From JADJNY01 sp046349615 (GTDB taxonomy: Bacteria; Planctomycetota; UBA1135; GCA-002686595), in contig JAXMBZ010000013.1 in assembly GCA_046349615.1 (NCBI GenBank), positions 62,001 through 126,000 of the forward strand: a stretch of 64,000 bases of DNA. The letters are read 5' to 3'. Position 1 is the first letter of the stretch; each line of letters begins with the position of its first letter. Below are positions 35,453 through 44,683 of this stretch, piece after piece. The position numbers and the translations under genes are program-made. The notes below the pieces were generated by a model. The model saw nothing but the letters and a program-made list of their open reading frames with translations. It was not told the DNA's origin and made no database searches.

Positions 35453-38041
35453 CTAGCGCGGGCTCGCGGGGCGCACGACCTCGTCGAGTCCGACGTCGAT
35501 GAACTGACCGCCGCCCGTGTTCCGGCAACTCACCGCGAGGACGTGCTTGCCCGGCGTGAGCTTGGTGCGAGCCTCGGGGGAGATCGCGACGTGACCGTAG
35601 CTCGTCGTGTAGCCGTCGCAGCGCGCGGCGAGGACCCCGTCGATCCACACGTCGACGTCCTCGTCGTGGTGGAGCCCGAGCCGCACGTCGCCCGTCAGCG
35701 CAGCCTCGAGCGAGAACTCGCGCCGCAGCCAGATCGAGCTCGACTTCCACTCCGTGCCGATCCGCGCGCCCGGCGTGCCGGTCGAGCCGAATCCTGCGCG
35801 GGCGAGAGTCCACGAGCTCGCATCGAACTCGGGTCGCATCCAATCGGCGGCGGGCGCACGCTCCGTGATGCGCCACTCGGGTGCGCTCCCCGCGTCGACT
35901 GCGTTCGCCGCGCAAGGAACGACGGACTTCCAGGTCAGGACCGGGATCGGCGCCCACCCCTCTCCGACGCGCGCCCCCGCGGAGGCCCAGCGCCGTCGGC
36001 CCTGCGGATCACAGAGGAGCCGCATGAAGAGCCCTCCGACCACCGGGCGCGCGATCATGTTCACCGCCTTCGCATCGCGGGTCTCGTACCAATCGCAGAG
36101 CGGTAGACGATCCGGCGTCTCGCATGCGTAGCGGTGCGCCGGCTTCACGAGCGCCTCGAAGTCTGCGCGCTCGCCCGTGAGGCACGCGGACCAATGCAAC
36201 CAGTCGAGCTTCGTGAACGTCGCGCGCGAGTCGAGCGGCAGACCGTACGGGTTCTGGTGTGCGCGGTACCAAGCGAGCTCGTTCTTGGCGATCTCGGGCG
36301 GGAAGAGCTTCAGGTCGAGCACCCGGTCCCAGACGAGGTTGTACTTCTGACTCCACGTCCCCTCGCGGTCGAACGCGAGCTTCGTCGGGCCGCCGCTCGG
36401 CCCGCGCGCGAGTTCGACCCATTCCTTCGCGAATCCCTCGGCGACGCCGCGCACGCGCTTCGCCTCCTCGTCCAGCCCCCGCTTCTCGCACAGGCGGCTC
36501 CATGCGCCGAGCGCGAGGATCGCCTTGCACGACAAGTTCGCGTTGTGCGCGAGATGCCCCGTGAAGTCGTCGGTGCAGAGCTGATTCTCGGGGTCGAGTC
36601 CTTTCTCCTCGAGATATCGCGACCACTTCGCGAGCAGCGGCCAGGATCGCTCGGCGAAGCGCGGCGAGCCCTCGAGTTCGGCGATCGCGGCGACGAGGAG
36701 GAGCATGTTCGACGACTCCTCGACGGGCATCTGGTTCTCCTCGCTCATCTCTCCGCCGCCGTACACCTGCCCCGTCGCGTGCGGGTAGGTGCCGAGGTCG
36801 TGCGGCGCGAAGGGGAACTTCCAGCGGGGAGACGCCGCATAGTCGAGCACGGGAACGAGCATCGCACGCGCGAGCGCGGTGCTCGTGCAAAGAAAGAGCG
36901 GCGACATCGGATAGAGGACGTCGACCGTGGAGATGCACCCGTTCGAGAAGCACTCCTTCGGAAACAGCAGAGGCATTCCGTTCGCATCGGCCGCGAGCTT
37001 GCAACCGCCCATCGCTTGGCGGTACGCGAGCGCGCAGAGCTGCACCCATTCGCTCCCGCCGAGCCGCGCGAGGTCGCTCTGGAACTCGGAGTCGAACTGC
37101 GCCGCGCGGCCCTCGACCGCAGCCTGTTCTTGCAGCGCGAGTGCGACGAGCCCCGGCCCGTCGAGGCCCCGGCGCCGCCAGTACGGTCGCAGGTCCTCGT
37201 CCATGTAGCGGATCGAGCGTTCGTCATCGTAGGCGAGCACGAGCGAGCGCGTCGCCGTCTGACCGCCCGCCGTATCGATCGTCGCGCGGAACACGAGTGC
37301 GGGGTCGTCGTCGTTCGCCGCTCGCGCGTCCGCGGCGGAGTCCATCGGAAGTGGAGCGCCGGCGAGGAAGGCTGCCCGAGCTTCTCGCGCAGAACAGCAC
37401 GAGGAGGAGCCCACCTCCTCCGCCCGACCGGCCATGTAGAGGCGTCCCCAGTCGATCCGCAGGTCGTCGCCGCTGCGCGCGAGCACGTGCTGATCGCGCG
37501 AGCCTGCGCTCAGGACGACCCGCCCGGGGGCATCGAGGCGTCGACACTCCACGAGCTGCGTGGGCGCGTCCACGCAGAGCTCCGCCAGCGCCTCGAACTG
37601 GAACTCGACGTGATGCGCGGCTCCGTCGAGCGAGCGGACGGCGACGTCCACGTACGTCGCCGGTCGCGAGAAGAGGTCGAGATCCGCCGGCAGGAGCGGA
37701 GAGCAGAAGCGGAGCGCAATGAGGACGCGCGCGTCGCCGAACGTGTAGATGGTGCGCGTCGGCGTCACGGTCCGCCCCTTCTGCTCGAGGGGCGCCGCTC
37801 CCGTCGGCTGCGTGCCCAGGATTCGCCGCGCAGAGGCCCCGTCCACGCGGACGAGACATCCAAGGGACTGCCGGCGCCCGGTCCAGTGCGTCGTGTCGAC
37901 CTCGTAGGCCCGCTCGTTGCGCGACCAGATCGAGAAGTACGGGTCGTGGACGACGAGTGGGACGGCGGGCGGTCGAAGGGTCTGCGCGAGCGCGCAGCAC
38001 GACAGGATCAGTACGGCGAAGGGGCCGAGTCGACGAAACAT
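35453..38041 (-). CDS. Secreted DUF4965/DUF5127 (glutaminase A-like) glycosidase-fold protein
   Basis: An 862-residue exported protein. Its signal peptide ends CALA-Q near residue 20, followed by a DUF4964-like start (RPPAVPLVVHDPYFSIWS). A DUF5127 beta domain follows, then a six-hairpin DUF4965/DUF1793 domain (ALAYRQAMGGCKL, KECFSNGCISTVDVLYPM, FPFAPHDLGTYPHATGQ, MPVEESSNMLLLVAAIAE), and a C-terminal jelly roll like the sugar-binding domain of beta-galactosidases. The family is named glutaminase A in fungi but its substrate in bacteria is unclear. It has its own unit, convergent with the dnaE operon. A -10-like TACGCT lies 6 bases before the ATG. Confidence 0.85.
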   Translation of the reverse strand: MFRRLGPFAVLILSCCALAQTLRPPAVPLVVHDPYFSIWSRNERAYEVDTTHWTGRRQSLGCLVRVDGASARRILGTQPTGAAPLEQKGRTVTPTRTIYTFGDARVLIALRFCSPLLPADLDLFSRPATYVDVAVRSLDGAAHHVEFQFEALAELCVDAPTQLVECRRLDAPGRVVLSAGSRDQHVLARSGDDLRIDWGRLYMAGRAEEVGSSSCCSAREARAAFLAGAPLPMDSAADARAANDDDPALVFRATIDTAGGQTATRSLVLAYDDERSIRYMDEDLRPYWRRRGLDGPGLVALALQEQAAVEGRAAQFDSEFQSDLARLGGSEWVQLCALAYRQAMGGCKLAADANGMPLLFPKECFSNGCISTVDVLYPMSPLFLCTSTALARAMLVPVLDYAASPRWKFPFAPHDLGTYPHATGQVYGGGEMSEENQMPVEESSNMLLLVAAIAELEGSPRFAERSWPLLAKWSRYLEEKGLDPENQLCTDDFTGHLAHNANLSCKAILALGAWSRLCEKRGLDEEAKRVRGVAEGFAKEWVELARGPSGGPTKLAFDREGTWSQKYNLVWDRVLDLKLFPPEIAKNELAWYRAHQNPYGLPLDSRATFTKLDWLHWSACLTGERADFEALVKPAHRYACETPDRLPLCDWYETRDAKAVNMIARPVVGGLFMRLLCDPQGRRRWASAGARVGEGWAPIPVLTWKSVVPCAANAVDAGSAPEWRITERAPAADWMRPEFDASSWTLARAGFGSTGTPGARIGTEWKSSSIWLRREFSLEAALTGDVRLGLHHDEDVDVWIDGVLAARCDGYTTSYGHVAISPEARTKLTPGKHVLAVSCRNTGGGQFIDVGLDEVVRPASPR

Positions 38042-38077
38042 GCGCGCAGCGTAGCGCGCGGGGAGACGCCTCGGGGA

Positions 38078-38118
38078 CGAAAGAACGCCGCCGACTGCAC
38101 CGAGGTGCGGTCGGCGGC
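38078..38118 (-). terminator. Intrinsic terminator of the ribosomal protein cluster
   Basis: A stem of about 14 bp with one wobble (38087-38118) and a CGAG loop lies 26 bases past the rplQ stop, followed on the minus strand by GTTCTTTCGT. It ends the rpsJ-rplQ transcript and isolates the glycosidase gene. Confidence 0.85.
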
Positions 38119-38144
38119 GCTCGTTCGAATTGCGATGCGAGCCC

Positions 38145-38588
38145 TCAGGCCTTCGCGCCCGAGGCGGCCTTCTTGCCCTTCGACGCCTTGGCGGCAGCCG
38201 GGGCCTCCGCTTCCGGCGCTTCCTTCGCGGAGCGCTCGACGAACTCGAGGATCACGCGCTGGCCGTTGTCGCCGAGGCGATTTCGCGAGAGGCGGAGGAT
38301 GCGGCAGTAGCCGCCCGGACGCGCGGAGAACCGCGGACCGAGGACCGCGAACATCTTCGTGGTCGCTTCCTTGTCGCGAAGCTGCGCAAAGACACGACGA
38401 CGGCGGACCATGTCGGCCTTCTTCGCGATCGTGATCAGCTTCTCGACGAACGGCTTCACGACCTTCGCCTTCGCCGGCGTCGTGATGACGCGCTCGTGCA
38501 GGACGAGCGAGACCGCCATGTTGCGCATCATCGCGTCGCGGTGGGAGCTCGTGCGTCCCAGCTTGTTGCCTGCTACCCGGTGTCTCAT
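38145..38588 (-). CDS. rplQ: 50S ribosomal protein L17
   Basis: The 147-residue protein starts MRHRVAGNKLGRTSSHRDAM, the L17 signature, from an ATG at 38588 with AGGAGA 6 bases upstream. The core ends near residue 120, followed by an Ala/Lys/Glu-rich tail of about 25 residues not found in Escherichia coli L17. Last gene of the cluster, directly after rpoA as usual. Confidence 0.97.
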   Translation of the reverse strand: MRHRVAGNKLGRTSSHRDAMMRNMAVSLVLHERVITTPAKAKVVKPFVEKLITIAKKADMVRRRRVFAQLRDKEATTKMFAVLGPRFSARPGGYCRILRLSRNRLGDNGQRVILEFVERSAKEAPEAEAPAAAKASKGKKAASGAKA

Positions 38589-38626
38589 GTCTGTCTCCTG
38601 TTCGCTCTGGACTCGGCCGCGCCGCG

Positions 38627-39619
38627 TCAGTTCACGTTCATGCCGAGCTGGAGGCCCTTCTCGGCGAGCTTGTTCTTGATCTCGGTCAAGCTCGTCTTGC
38701 CGAGGTTCTTGAGGTTCATGACTTCGTTCTCGCTCATCCTGCAGAGGTCGCGCAGGGTCTGGATGTTCGCCCCGTCGAGGCAGTTCCGAGCGCGGACCGA
38801 GAGCTCGAGGATCGAGATCGGCTGGGTGAGGATGCTGATCAGCTCGCTCGTCTCGCGGTTCTTCCGGTTGAACTCGGACGTCGACGGGTCTTCGGCCACC
38901 GGGCTCTCGTCCCGGCTCGAGCTGAAGAGCACGAACGGGTTCAAGTGCTTGCGGTAGATCTTCGCCGACTCGACGAGCGCGAGCTCCGGCGTGATCGTCC
39001 CATCCGTCCAGATCTCGAGGACCAGTCGATCGTAGTTCGTCAGCTTGCCGACGCGCGTCGCCTCGATCGAGTAGCGCACGCGGAGGACGGGCGAGAAGAT
39101 CGAGTCCACCGGGATCGTCCCGAGCGGCATCGTCTCGCTCATGTTCTCCTCCGCGGGGATGTACCCGCGGCCCTTCTTGAGCGTGAGCTCGCAGTTGAAG
39201 GCGCGCTCTCCCGTGAGAGAGCAGATCACCAGGTCCTTGTTCGCGACCACCGCGTCCCCTTCGCACTGGACGTCCGCGCCGGTCACCGCGCCCTTGCTCT
39301 TCTTCACGATGCGGCAGGTGAGCTGGTTCTGACCCTCCCAGGCCACGCGCAGGCGCTTGAGGTTGAGGATGATGTCGGTCACGTCCTCGTACACGCCCTC
39401 GAGCGTGTCGAACTCGTGCTGAGCACCGTCGATCTTGACCGTCGCGACCGCCGTCCCCTCGATCGAGGAAAGCAGGACTCGCCGCAGGCCGTTGCCGATC
39501 GTGTGACCGAAGCCGCGCTCGAAAGGCTCGATCGCGAAACGGCCAAAGGTGTTGGAGAGGGTCTCGGTGTCGGGCTGCACCTTGGAGGGCAGCTCGAAAT
39601 TGCGCCAGCGAATTCTCAT
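38627..39619 (-). CDS. rpoA: RNA polymerase subunit alpha
   Basis: The 330-residue subunit nucleates polymerase assembly. The N-terminal dimerisation domain has GFGHTIGNGLRRVLLSSIEG, and the C-terminal domain has RARNCLDGANIQTL and NLGKTSLTEIKNKL for UP-element and activator contact. It is placed between rpsD and rplQ in the alpha operon order. Confidence 0.99.
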   Translation of the reverse strand: MRIRWRNFELPSKVQPDTETLSNTFGRFAIEPFERGFGHTIGNGLRRVLLSSIEGTAVATVKIDGAQHEFDTLEGVYEDVTDIILNLKRLRVAWEGQNQLTCRIVKKSKGAVTGADVQCEGDAVVANKDLVICSLTGERAFNCELTLKKGRGYIPAEENMSETMPLGTIPVDSIFSPVLRVRYSIEATRVGKLTNYDRLVLEIWTDGTITPELALVESAKIYRKHLNPFVLFSSSRDESPVAEDPSTSEFNRKNRETSELISILTQPISILELSVRARNCLDGANIQTLRDLCRMSENEVMNLKNLGKTSLTEIKNKLAEKGLQLGMNVN

Positions 39620-39761
39620 GGTCTGGGTTCTCCGGTGGAGACGGTTCTGGAGAGCGGTTCAATGTCGAGCGCGCAGGCCGTTTCGAGCGCGCACGAACGG
39701 GTGTCTCCACCCCGCTCGTGCGCCTCCTCTTCAGCCTGCGCGTCGTGGATGCGTCGTCCGA

Positions 39762-40388
39762 TTACTTCGAGCAGAGCTCGATGATGAGCTGCTCCTGAAT
39801 CGGGTGCGGAACGTCTTCGCGGCGCGGGACGGCGACGATGCGCGAGGTGAGCGCGTCCGCCTTGACCTCGATCCACGCCGGCACGGTCTGCTGCTTGTTC
39901 ACCTCGATCGCCTCGCTGACGATCTTCTTCGTCGCTTCCTTGGAGGCCGGAGCGACGACGTCGCCGGGGCGAACCTGGAAGCTGCAGACGTCGACCTTGC
40001 GGCCGTTGACGGTGAAGTGACCGTGGTTGATCAGCTGGCGCGCATGGTTGCGCGAGAGCGCGAAACCACTGGCGAGCACCACGTTGTCGAGACGCCGCTC
40101 GAGCAACATCATCAGGTTCTCACCCGTGTTGCCCTTGAGACGCTCGGCCTCGTGGAAGTAGCGCTTGAACTTGGCTTCGTGCACTCCGTAGATGCGCTTG
40201 AGCTTCTGCTTCTCGCGCAGGCGGACGCCGTACTCCGTCAGCTTCGCACGCTTCTGGGCGTGGACGCCGGGCGGATAGTCGCGGCGGGAGAGAGCGCACT
40301 TTTCCGTGAAGCAGCGCTGGCCCTTGAGGAAGAGCTTCATGCCTTCACGGCGGCAGAGCTTGCACTTGTCGGCGATGATGCGGGTCAT
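39762..40388 (-). CDS. rpsD: 30S ribosomal protein S4
   Basis: A 208-residue primary 16S rRNA binder. The N-terminal region keeps the zinc ligands (CKLC, then CFTEKC), the C+ form of S4, and an S4 RNA-binding domain (RLDNVVLASGFALSRNHARQ). The ATG at 40388 is preferred to a GTG 6 bases upstream because AGGTGA lies 7 bases before it. The gap of 142 bases to rpoA is longer than most in the cluster. Confidence 0.98.
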   Translation of the reverse strand: MTRIIADKCKLCRREGMKLFLKGQRCFTEKCALSRRDYPPGVHAQKRAKLTEYGVRLREKQKLKRIYGVHEAKFKRYFHEAERLKGNTGENLMMLLERRLDNVVLASGFALSRNHARQLINHGHFTVNGRKVDVCSFQVRPGDVVAPASKEATKKIVSEAIEVNKQQTVPAWIEVKADALTSRIVAVPRREDVPHPIQEQLIIELCSK

Positions 40389-40417
40389 GGACACGTCACC
40401 TGGTGGAGAGACTGGGA

Positions 40418-40873
40418 TCAGACGCGGCGACGCTTACGCGCTCGGCAGCCGTTGTGGGGAAGCGGGGTCACGTCCTCGAGAGTGAGGACCTTGAGCCCGG
40501 TGTTGGAGAGAGCGCGGACCGCGGACTCGCGGCCCGAGCCGGCGCCCTTGACCTTGACCTCGACCTCGCGGACGCCGTAGCGCATCGCGACGGAAGCGGC
40601 CTGCTCCGCAGCGCGCTGTGCGGCGAACGGAGTCGATTTGCGCGTGCCCTTGAAGCCCACGATTCCTGCGGAACCGACCGAGATGACCTCGCCGGCGTAC
40701 GTGGTGATCGTGACCAGGGTGTTGTTGAAGGTCGCCTTGACGTGCGCGAGCGCACGGGCATCGACCTTCTTGCCCTTCTTGGCCTTGGGAGCCTTCGCGG
40801 GCGCGCCCGCGGCGCCGCCCTTCTCTGCCGGCTTCTCGGCCTTGTCGGAGGGTGCAGTCTGTTCCTTGGCCAT
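40418..40873 (-). CDS. rpsK: 30S ribosomal protein S11
   Basis: The platform protein S11 with the hallmark ATFNNTLVTITT and PLPHNGCRARKRRRV at the C-terminus. An Ala/Lys-rich N-terminal extension of about 35 residues makes it 151 residues against about 129 in Escherichia coli. It starts 3 bases after the rpsM stop. Confidence 0.98.
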   Translation of the reverse strand: MAKEQTAPSDKAEKPAEKGGAAGAPAKAPKAKKGKKVDARALAHVKATFNNTLVTITTYAGEVISVGSAGIVGFKGTRKSTPFAAQRAAEQAASVAMRYGVREVEVKVKGAGSGRESAVRALSNTGLKVLTLEDVTPLPHNGCRARKRRRV

Positions 40874-40876
40874 GGC

Positions 40877-41260
40877 TTACTTCATCCCCTTCACGGACTT
40901 CTTGCCGGCAACCGTCTTGCGCGGGCCCTTGCGCGTGCGCGCATTCGTGCGCGTGCGCTGGCCGCGCACGGGCAGACCGCGACGATGACGCGTGCCGCGG
41001 TAGCAGCCGATCTCGCGCAGGCGCGAGATGTTCGCCGCGATCTGGCGGCGCAACTGGCCCTCGACCGCGTACTCCTTCTGGAGATAGGTCGCGATGGTCG
41101 CGAGTTGTTCTTCGGTCAAGTCGCGCGCCTTCATGCCCGGATCGAGCTTGAGGGCGACACAGACCTTCTTGGACGTCGTCTGACCGACGCCGTAGATGTA
41201 CTGAAGCGCGATCTCGAGGCGCTTGTTCGGGGGAATGTCGACACCGATGACACGCGGCAT
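40877..41260 (-). CDS. rpsM: 30S ribosomal protein S13
   Basis: Head protein S13, 127 residues, with RVIGVDIPPNKRLEIALQYI at the start and the C-terminal RGQRTRTNARTRKGPRKT that contacts P-site tRNA. It follows rpmJ in the standard order and is the first S gene of the alpha-operon segment. Confidence 0.98.
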   Translation of the reverse strand: MPRVIGVDIPPNKRLEIALQYIYGVGQTTSKKVCVALKLDPGMKARDLTEEQLATIATYLQKEYAVEGQLRRQIAANISRLREIGCYRGTRHRRGLPVRGQRTRTNARTRKGPRKTVAGKKSVKGMK

Positions 41261-41291
41261 GGACTCTGTCCTCTTCCTTGGGGCCCGGGAC

Positions 41292-41405
41292 TCAGCCCTG
41301 GCGCTGCTTGTGGCGCGGTTCCGTGCAAATCACCCGCAGCACGCCGCGCCGGCGGACGAGCTTGCAGTGGGCGCACATGCGCCGAACGCTGGAGCGAACC
41401 TTCAT
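41292..41405 (-). CDS. rpmJ: 50S ribosomal protein L36
   Basis: A 37-residue protein starting MKVRSSVRRMCAHCK. The zinc ligands are C11, C14, C27 and H32, the standard C+ form. It lies between infA (4-base gap) and rpsM (31-base gap). Confidence 0.97.
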   Translation of the reverse strand: MKVRSSVRRMCAHCKLVRRRGVLRVICTEPRHKQRQG

Positions 41406-41409
41406 GATC

Positions 41410-41646
41410 CTATCCTTGCTTGTTGCGCCGCTCACCGCGGCAGATGATGCGGCCCTTGGTCAGGTCGTACGGCGACATCTCGACGGTGATCTTGTCGCCG
41501 GGCAGGATGCGAATGTAGTGCATGCGCATCTTGCCGCTGACGTGCGCCAAGATCTCGTGACCGGATTCGAGGCGGGCGCGGAACCGCGCGTTGGGCAGCG
41601 ACTCCGTGACGATGGCCTCGACCGTGATCGGTTCTTCTTTGGGCAT
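41410..41646 (-). CDS. infA: Translation initiation factor IF-1
   Basis: A 78-residue OB-fold factor that blocks the A site during initiation. ESLPNARFRARLESGHEILA and SPYDLTKGRIICR are diagnostic. The ATG shares one base with the adk stop (TGATG), so translation is coupled. The usual map gene between adk and infA is absent. Confidence 0.98.
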   Translation of the reverse strand: MPKEEPITVEAIVTESLPNARFRARLESGHEILAHVSGKMRMHYIRILPGDKITVEMSPYDLTKGRIICRGERRNKQG

Positions 41647-42311
41647 CAGCCCCTCCCTCCACTTGCGTCGGGGAAGGCCTTGCGGCGCAGCTCCTCGAAG
41701 ACGACCTCGGGTGCGCGGTTTCCGTCGACGTTGACCAGCAGGTTCGCGCGACCGTACCAGCCTTCGAGAGGCTGGGTCTGCTGCCGGTAGACGTTGAGAC
41801 GCTTACCGAAGACCTCGACGGTGTCGTCCGTGCGTTGGACGAGTTCGCCCCCGCACTTGTCGCAACGCCCAGGGTTCTTCGGCGGCGCAGTGCGGAGGTG
41901 GTGGACGTTCGAGCAGGCCTTGCAGCTGCGCCGTCCAGTGATCCGCTCGAGCAGCACCTCGTCCGGAACCATCAGATTCAACACCGAGACCCGATCGCTC
42001 GCGGCGAGGCGCTTGGACAGGGCCTCCGCCTGCGGAATCGTGCGCGGAAAGCCGTCGAGCAGGTAGCCTTCGCGGCAGTCCGGCTTCGACGTGCGGTCGA
42101 ACAGCATGTCGAGGACCACCTCGTCGGGAACCAGTTGCCCCGCGTCCATGTAGGTCTGAGCCTTCTGGCCGAGCGGTGTGCCCTTCGCGCGGTTCTCGCG
42201 GAACAGGTCCCCCGTCGAGACGTGAGGAAGCGCCAGAGCGGCCGAGAGTCGGCTCGCCTGGGTTCCCTTCCCCGCACCGGGGGGCCCGAAGAGGATGAGG
42301 ACGCGCGCCAT
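41646..42311 (-). CDS. adk: Adenylate kinase
   Basis: Interconverts ATP+AMP and 2 ADP. The 221-residue long form has the P-loop GPPGAGKGTQ, GFPRTIPQAE, and a LID domain with four zinc-ligand cysteines in two CxxC pairs (CKAC, CDKC). The ATG overlaps the secY stop (TGATG) and the stop overlaps the infA start. Confidence 0.98.
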   Translation of the reverse strand: MARVLILFGPPGAGKGTQASRLSAALALPHVSTGDLFRENRAKGTPLGQKAQTYMDAGQLVPDEVVLDMLFDRTSKPDCREGYLLDGFPRTIPQAEALSKRLAASDRVSVLNLMVPDEVLLERITGRRSCKACSNVHHLRTAPPKNPGRCDKCGGELVQRTDDTVEVFGKRLNVYRQQTQPLEGWYGRANLLVNVDGNRAPEVVFEELRRKAFPDASGGRG

Positions 42312-43630
42312 CAGCCCTGGATCCCCCCCGCCGGAGGCTTCTGCGTCCAACCGGTGCCGGTGGACTTCATGAAGCCGTCGTAGTTCCGCATGACGAGCTG
42401 GGCGTTGAGCCGGTCGACGAGCTCGAGCGCGACGCCGACCACGATGAGCACGGACGTGCCGCCCAGGAAGTAGCGCATGTCCTGCGGCATCGATTGGTTC
42501 TGAGTCACGAACGCGGGCGCGATCGCGATGACCGACAGGAACGCCGCACCCGCGAGCGTGATGCGAGTGAGGGTGTGGTCGAGGAACTCCGCGGTGCGGG
42601 CGCCCGGTCGAATTCCAGGGACGAACGAGCCGTGCTCGCGGAGGTTGTCCGCGATCTCGTGCGGCTGGAACATCAAGCGGTTCCAGAAGAAGCAGAAGAA
42701 GAAGACGAGCCCGACATACATCGACACGTGCACGAAGCCCGTGGGCGTCGAGAAGATCGTCTTGAGGTCGGCCCAGCCGAGCCAGTTGAAGACGATGGCG
42801 GGGATGATGAAGATCACGGAGGCGAACACGATCGGCATGACGCCGGCCATGTTGATCTTCAGGGGCAGGAAGTGGCGCTGCCCGCCGTACACCTTGGACC
42901 CGCGCTGCAGGCGTGCGTACTGAACCGGGACGCGGCGCGCACCCTTGTGGATGAACACGACGCCCAGGACCGTCACGCTCCAGATCCCGGCGAGGAACAG
43001 AAGGGTCTCCCAGAACTCGGGATCCTCGTAGATCGTGTACAGCGCGTGCGGGATGCGCGCGATGATCCCCGCCATGATGATCAGCGAGGCACCGTTGCCG
43101 ACTCCGTACTCGGTGATCAGTTCGCCGAGCCACATGACCACGAGCGAGCCGGCGACGATCGAGAGGACCACCACCGTGCCGAGCAGGAGGGGATTGCCCT
43201 GCATGCTCGGCGAGATCATCTCCTGGTGCGGCAGGAACACCGTCGCGTAGATGACGATCGCCTGGATCATGGCGATCGGCACGGACGCAAGGCGGGTCCA
43301 CTGGTTGATCTTCTTCTGGCCGGAGGCGCCTTCCTTCGACACCGCTTCGACCGCGGGGGAGATCTTCGTCAGCATCGAGAAGATGATCGATGCCGAGATG
43401 TAGGGCATGATGCCCAGTGAGAAGATCGTCGCCTGACCGAGTTGCCCTCCGGAGAAGGCACTCATCAACCCGAACAGCGCCCCCGAGTCGCGCTGCGAAT
43501 TGAGGAAGGTCGGGTCCATCCCCGGGATGGGGATCTGGAAGCCCAATCGCTCGATCATGAGCAGCCCCAGCGTGAGCAGGATCCGGTTCTTCGTCTCCGG
43601 AATCCGGAAGAGCTGCAGGAAGTTGTTCAC
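42311..43630 (-). CDS. secY: Protein translocase subunit SecY
   Basis: The channel subunit of the Sec translocon, 439 residues with about ten transmembrane helices. It starts with GTG at 43630 (VNNFLQLFRIPETKNRIL), supported by GGAGGA just upstream. Signature segments include LGIMPYISASIIFSML and EYGVGNGASLIIMAGI (plug and helix 4-5 region). It lies between rplO and adk as in the classical spc operon. Confidence 0.98.
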   Translation of the reverse strand: MNNFLQLFRIPETKNRILLTLGLLMIERLGFQIPIPGMDPTFLNSQRDSGALFGLMSAFSGGQLGQATIFSLGIMPYISASIIFSMLTKISPAVEAVSKEGASGQKKINQWTRLASVPIAMIQAIVIYATVFLPHQEMISPSMQGNPLLLGTVVVLSIVAGSLVVMWLGELITEYGVGNGASLIIMAGIIARIPHALYTIYEDPEFWETLLFLAGIWSVTVLGVVFIHKGARRVPVQYARLQRGSKVYGGQRHFLPLKINMAGVMPIVFASVIFIIPAIVFNWLGWADLKTIFSTPTGFVHVSMYVGLVFFFCFFWNRLMFQPHEIADNLREHGSFVPGIRPGARTAEFLDHTLTRITLAGAAFLSVIAIAPAFVTQNQSMPQDMRYFLGGTSVLIVVGVALELVDRLNAQLVMRNYDGFMKSTGTGWTQKPPAGGIQG

Positions 43631-43649
43631 GGGGTCCTCCGCCGTTGCC

Positions 43650-44129
43650 TCAGGAAGCGCTCGCCGCGGCCTCGCGGCCGGACTCGTCGAGCAGAACGGT
43701 GGTGCCGCCCGCCTTCTGGATCTTCTCCGCGGCGATCTTGCTGAACTTCTGGGCGCGCACGGTGAGCTTCTTCTTGAGCTCGCCATCGCCGAGAACCTTC
43801 AGCAGGTTCGAGACCTTGCTCGTGAGGCCCTTGGCGAGGATGGACTCCAGGTCGACGGTCGCGCCGTCGGCGAAGGCGTCGAGGAGGTCGACGTTGATGA
43901 TCGTGTACTCCGTGCGGAAGCGGGCGTTCGTGAAGCCGCGCTTGGGCACGCGACGATAGATCGGCATCTGGCCGCCCTCGTAGCCGGGGCGGCGGCTCGT
44001 GCCCGAACGCTGGCCCCAACCCTTGTGACCGCGCGCGGCGGTCTTGCCGAGTCCGGAGCCGGGGCCGCGGCCGACGCGCTTGCGGTCGGGGTACTTGATG
44101 CCCTTCTGGGTGACGGTGCGGAGGTCCAT
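43650..44129 (-). CDS. rplO: 50S ribosomal protein L15
   Basis: The 159-residue L15 has the Gly/Arg-rich N-terminus (GPGSGLGKTAARGHKGWGQ) and the KGLTSKVSNLLKVLGDGELKK-like C-terminal fold. Only 16 bases separate it from rpsE, and rpmD (L30), normally between them, is missing. Confidence 0.98.
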   Translation of the reverse strand: MDLRTVTQKGIKYPDRKRVGRGPGSGLGKTAARGHKGWGQRSGTSRRPGYEGGQMPIYRRVPKRGFTNARFRTEYTIINVDLLDAFADGATVDLESILAKGLTSKVSNLLKVLGDGELKKKLTVRAQKFSKIAAEKIQKAGGTTVLLDESGREAAASAS

Positions 44130-44145
44130 GGGGTCCTTCGTGCTC

Positions 44146-44661
44146 TCAGAGCTTGACGCCGCGGAGTTCCGCGACTCGTTCAGGCGTGCGGAGCTCGGCG
44201 AGCGCCGCCAGCGTGGCCTTGACGAGGTTCACCGGGTTCGGCGAACCGTAGGCCTTGGTGAGGATGTCCTTGATGCCCGCCTGCTCGCAAACCGCGCGGA
44301 CCGAAGGGCAGGCGATGATGCCGGTACCGGGCGAGGCCGGGAGGAGGCGCACCTTCGAGGCGCTGAAGAACCCCTCGACCGGATGCGGAATCGTCCCCGC
44401 AGCGGTCAGCGGAACGCGCATCAGGTGCTTGCGACCATCGCGCGCAGCCTTCTCGATGGCGCCGGGGACCTGGCGTGACTTGCCGAACCCGTAGCCGACC
44501 ACGCCGGCCTTGTTCCCGCTGACCGAGAGCGCGGCGAACGAGAAACGACGACCGCCCTTCACCACCGCGGCGGAACGGTTGACCTTCACGAGCGTCTCAG
44601 TGATGCCCTGGATGTCCTGGGCTTCGACGCCGTCGATGTAGCGCATGCCTTTGTTGGCCAT
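44146..44661 (-). CDS. rpsE: 30S ribosomal protein S5
   Basis: The 171-residue S5 contains the double-stranded RNA-binding fold (LVKVNRSAAVVKGGRRFSF) and GIIACPSVRAVCEQAGIKD. The ATG at 44661 starts MANKGMRYIDG, and the in-frame upstream extension is not conserved. It follows rplR by 22 bases. Confidence 0.97.
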   Translation of the reverse strand: MANKGMRYIDGVEAQDIQGITETLVKVNRSAAVVKGGRRFSFAALSVSGNKAGVVGYGFGKSRQVPGAIEKAARDGRKHLMRVPLTAAGTIPHPVEGFFSASKVRLLPASPGTGIIACPSVRAVCEQAGIKDILTKAYGSPNPVNLVKATLAALAELRTPERVAELRGVKL

Positions 44662-44683
44662 GGATGTGCTCTCGTCCTCTCGA

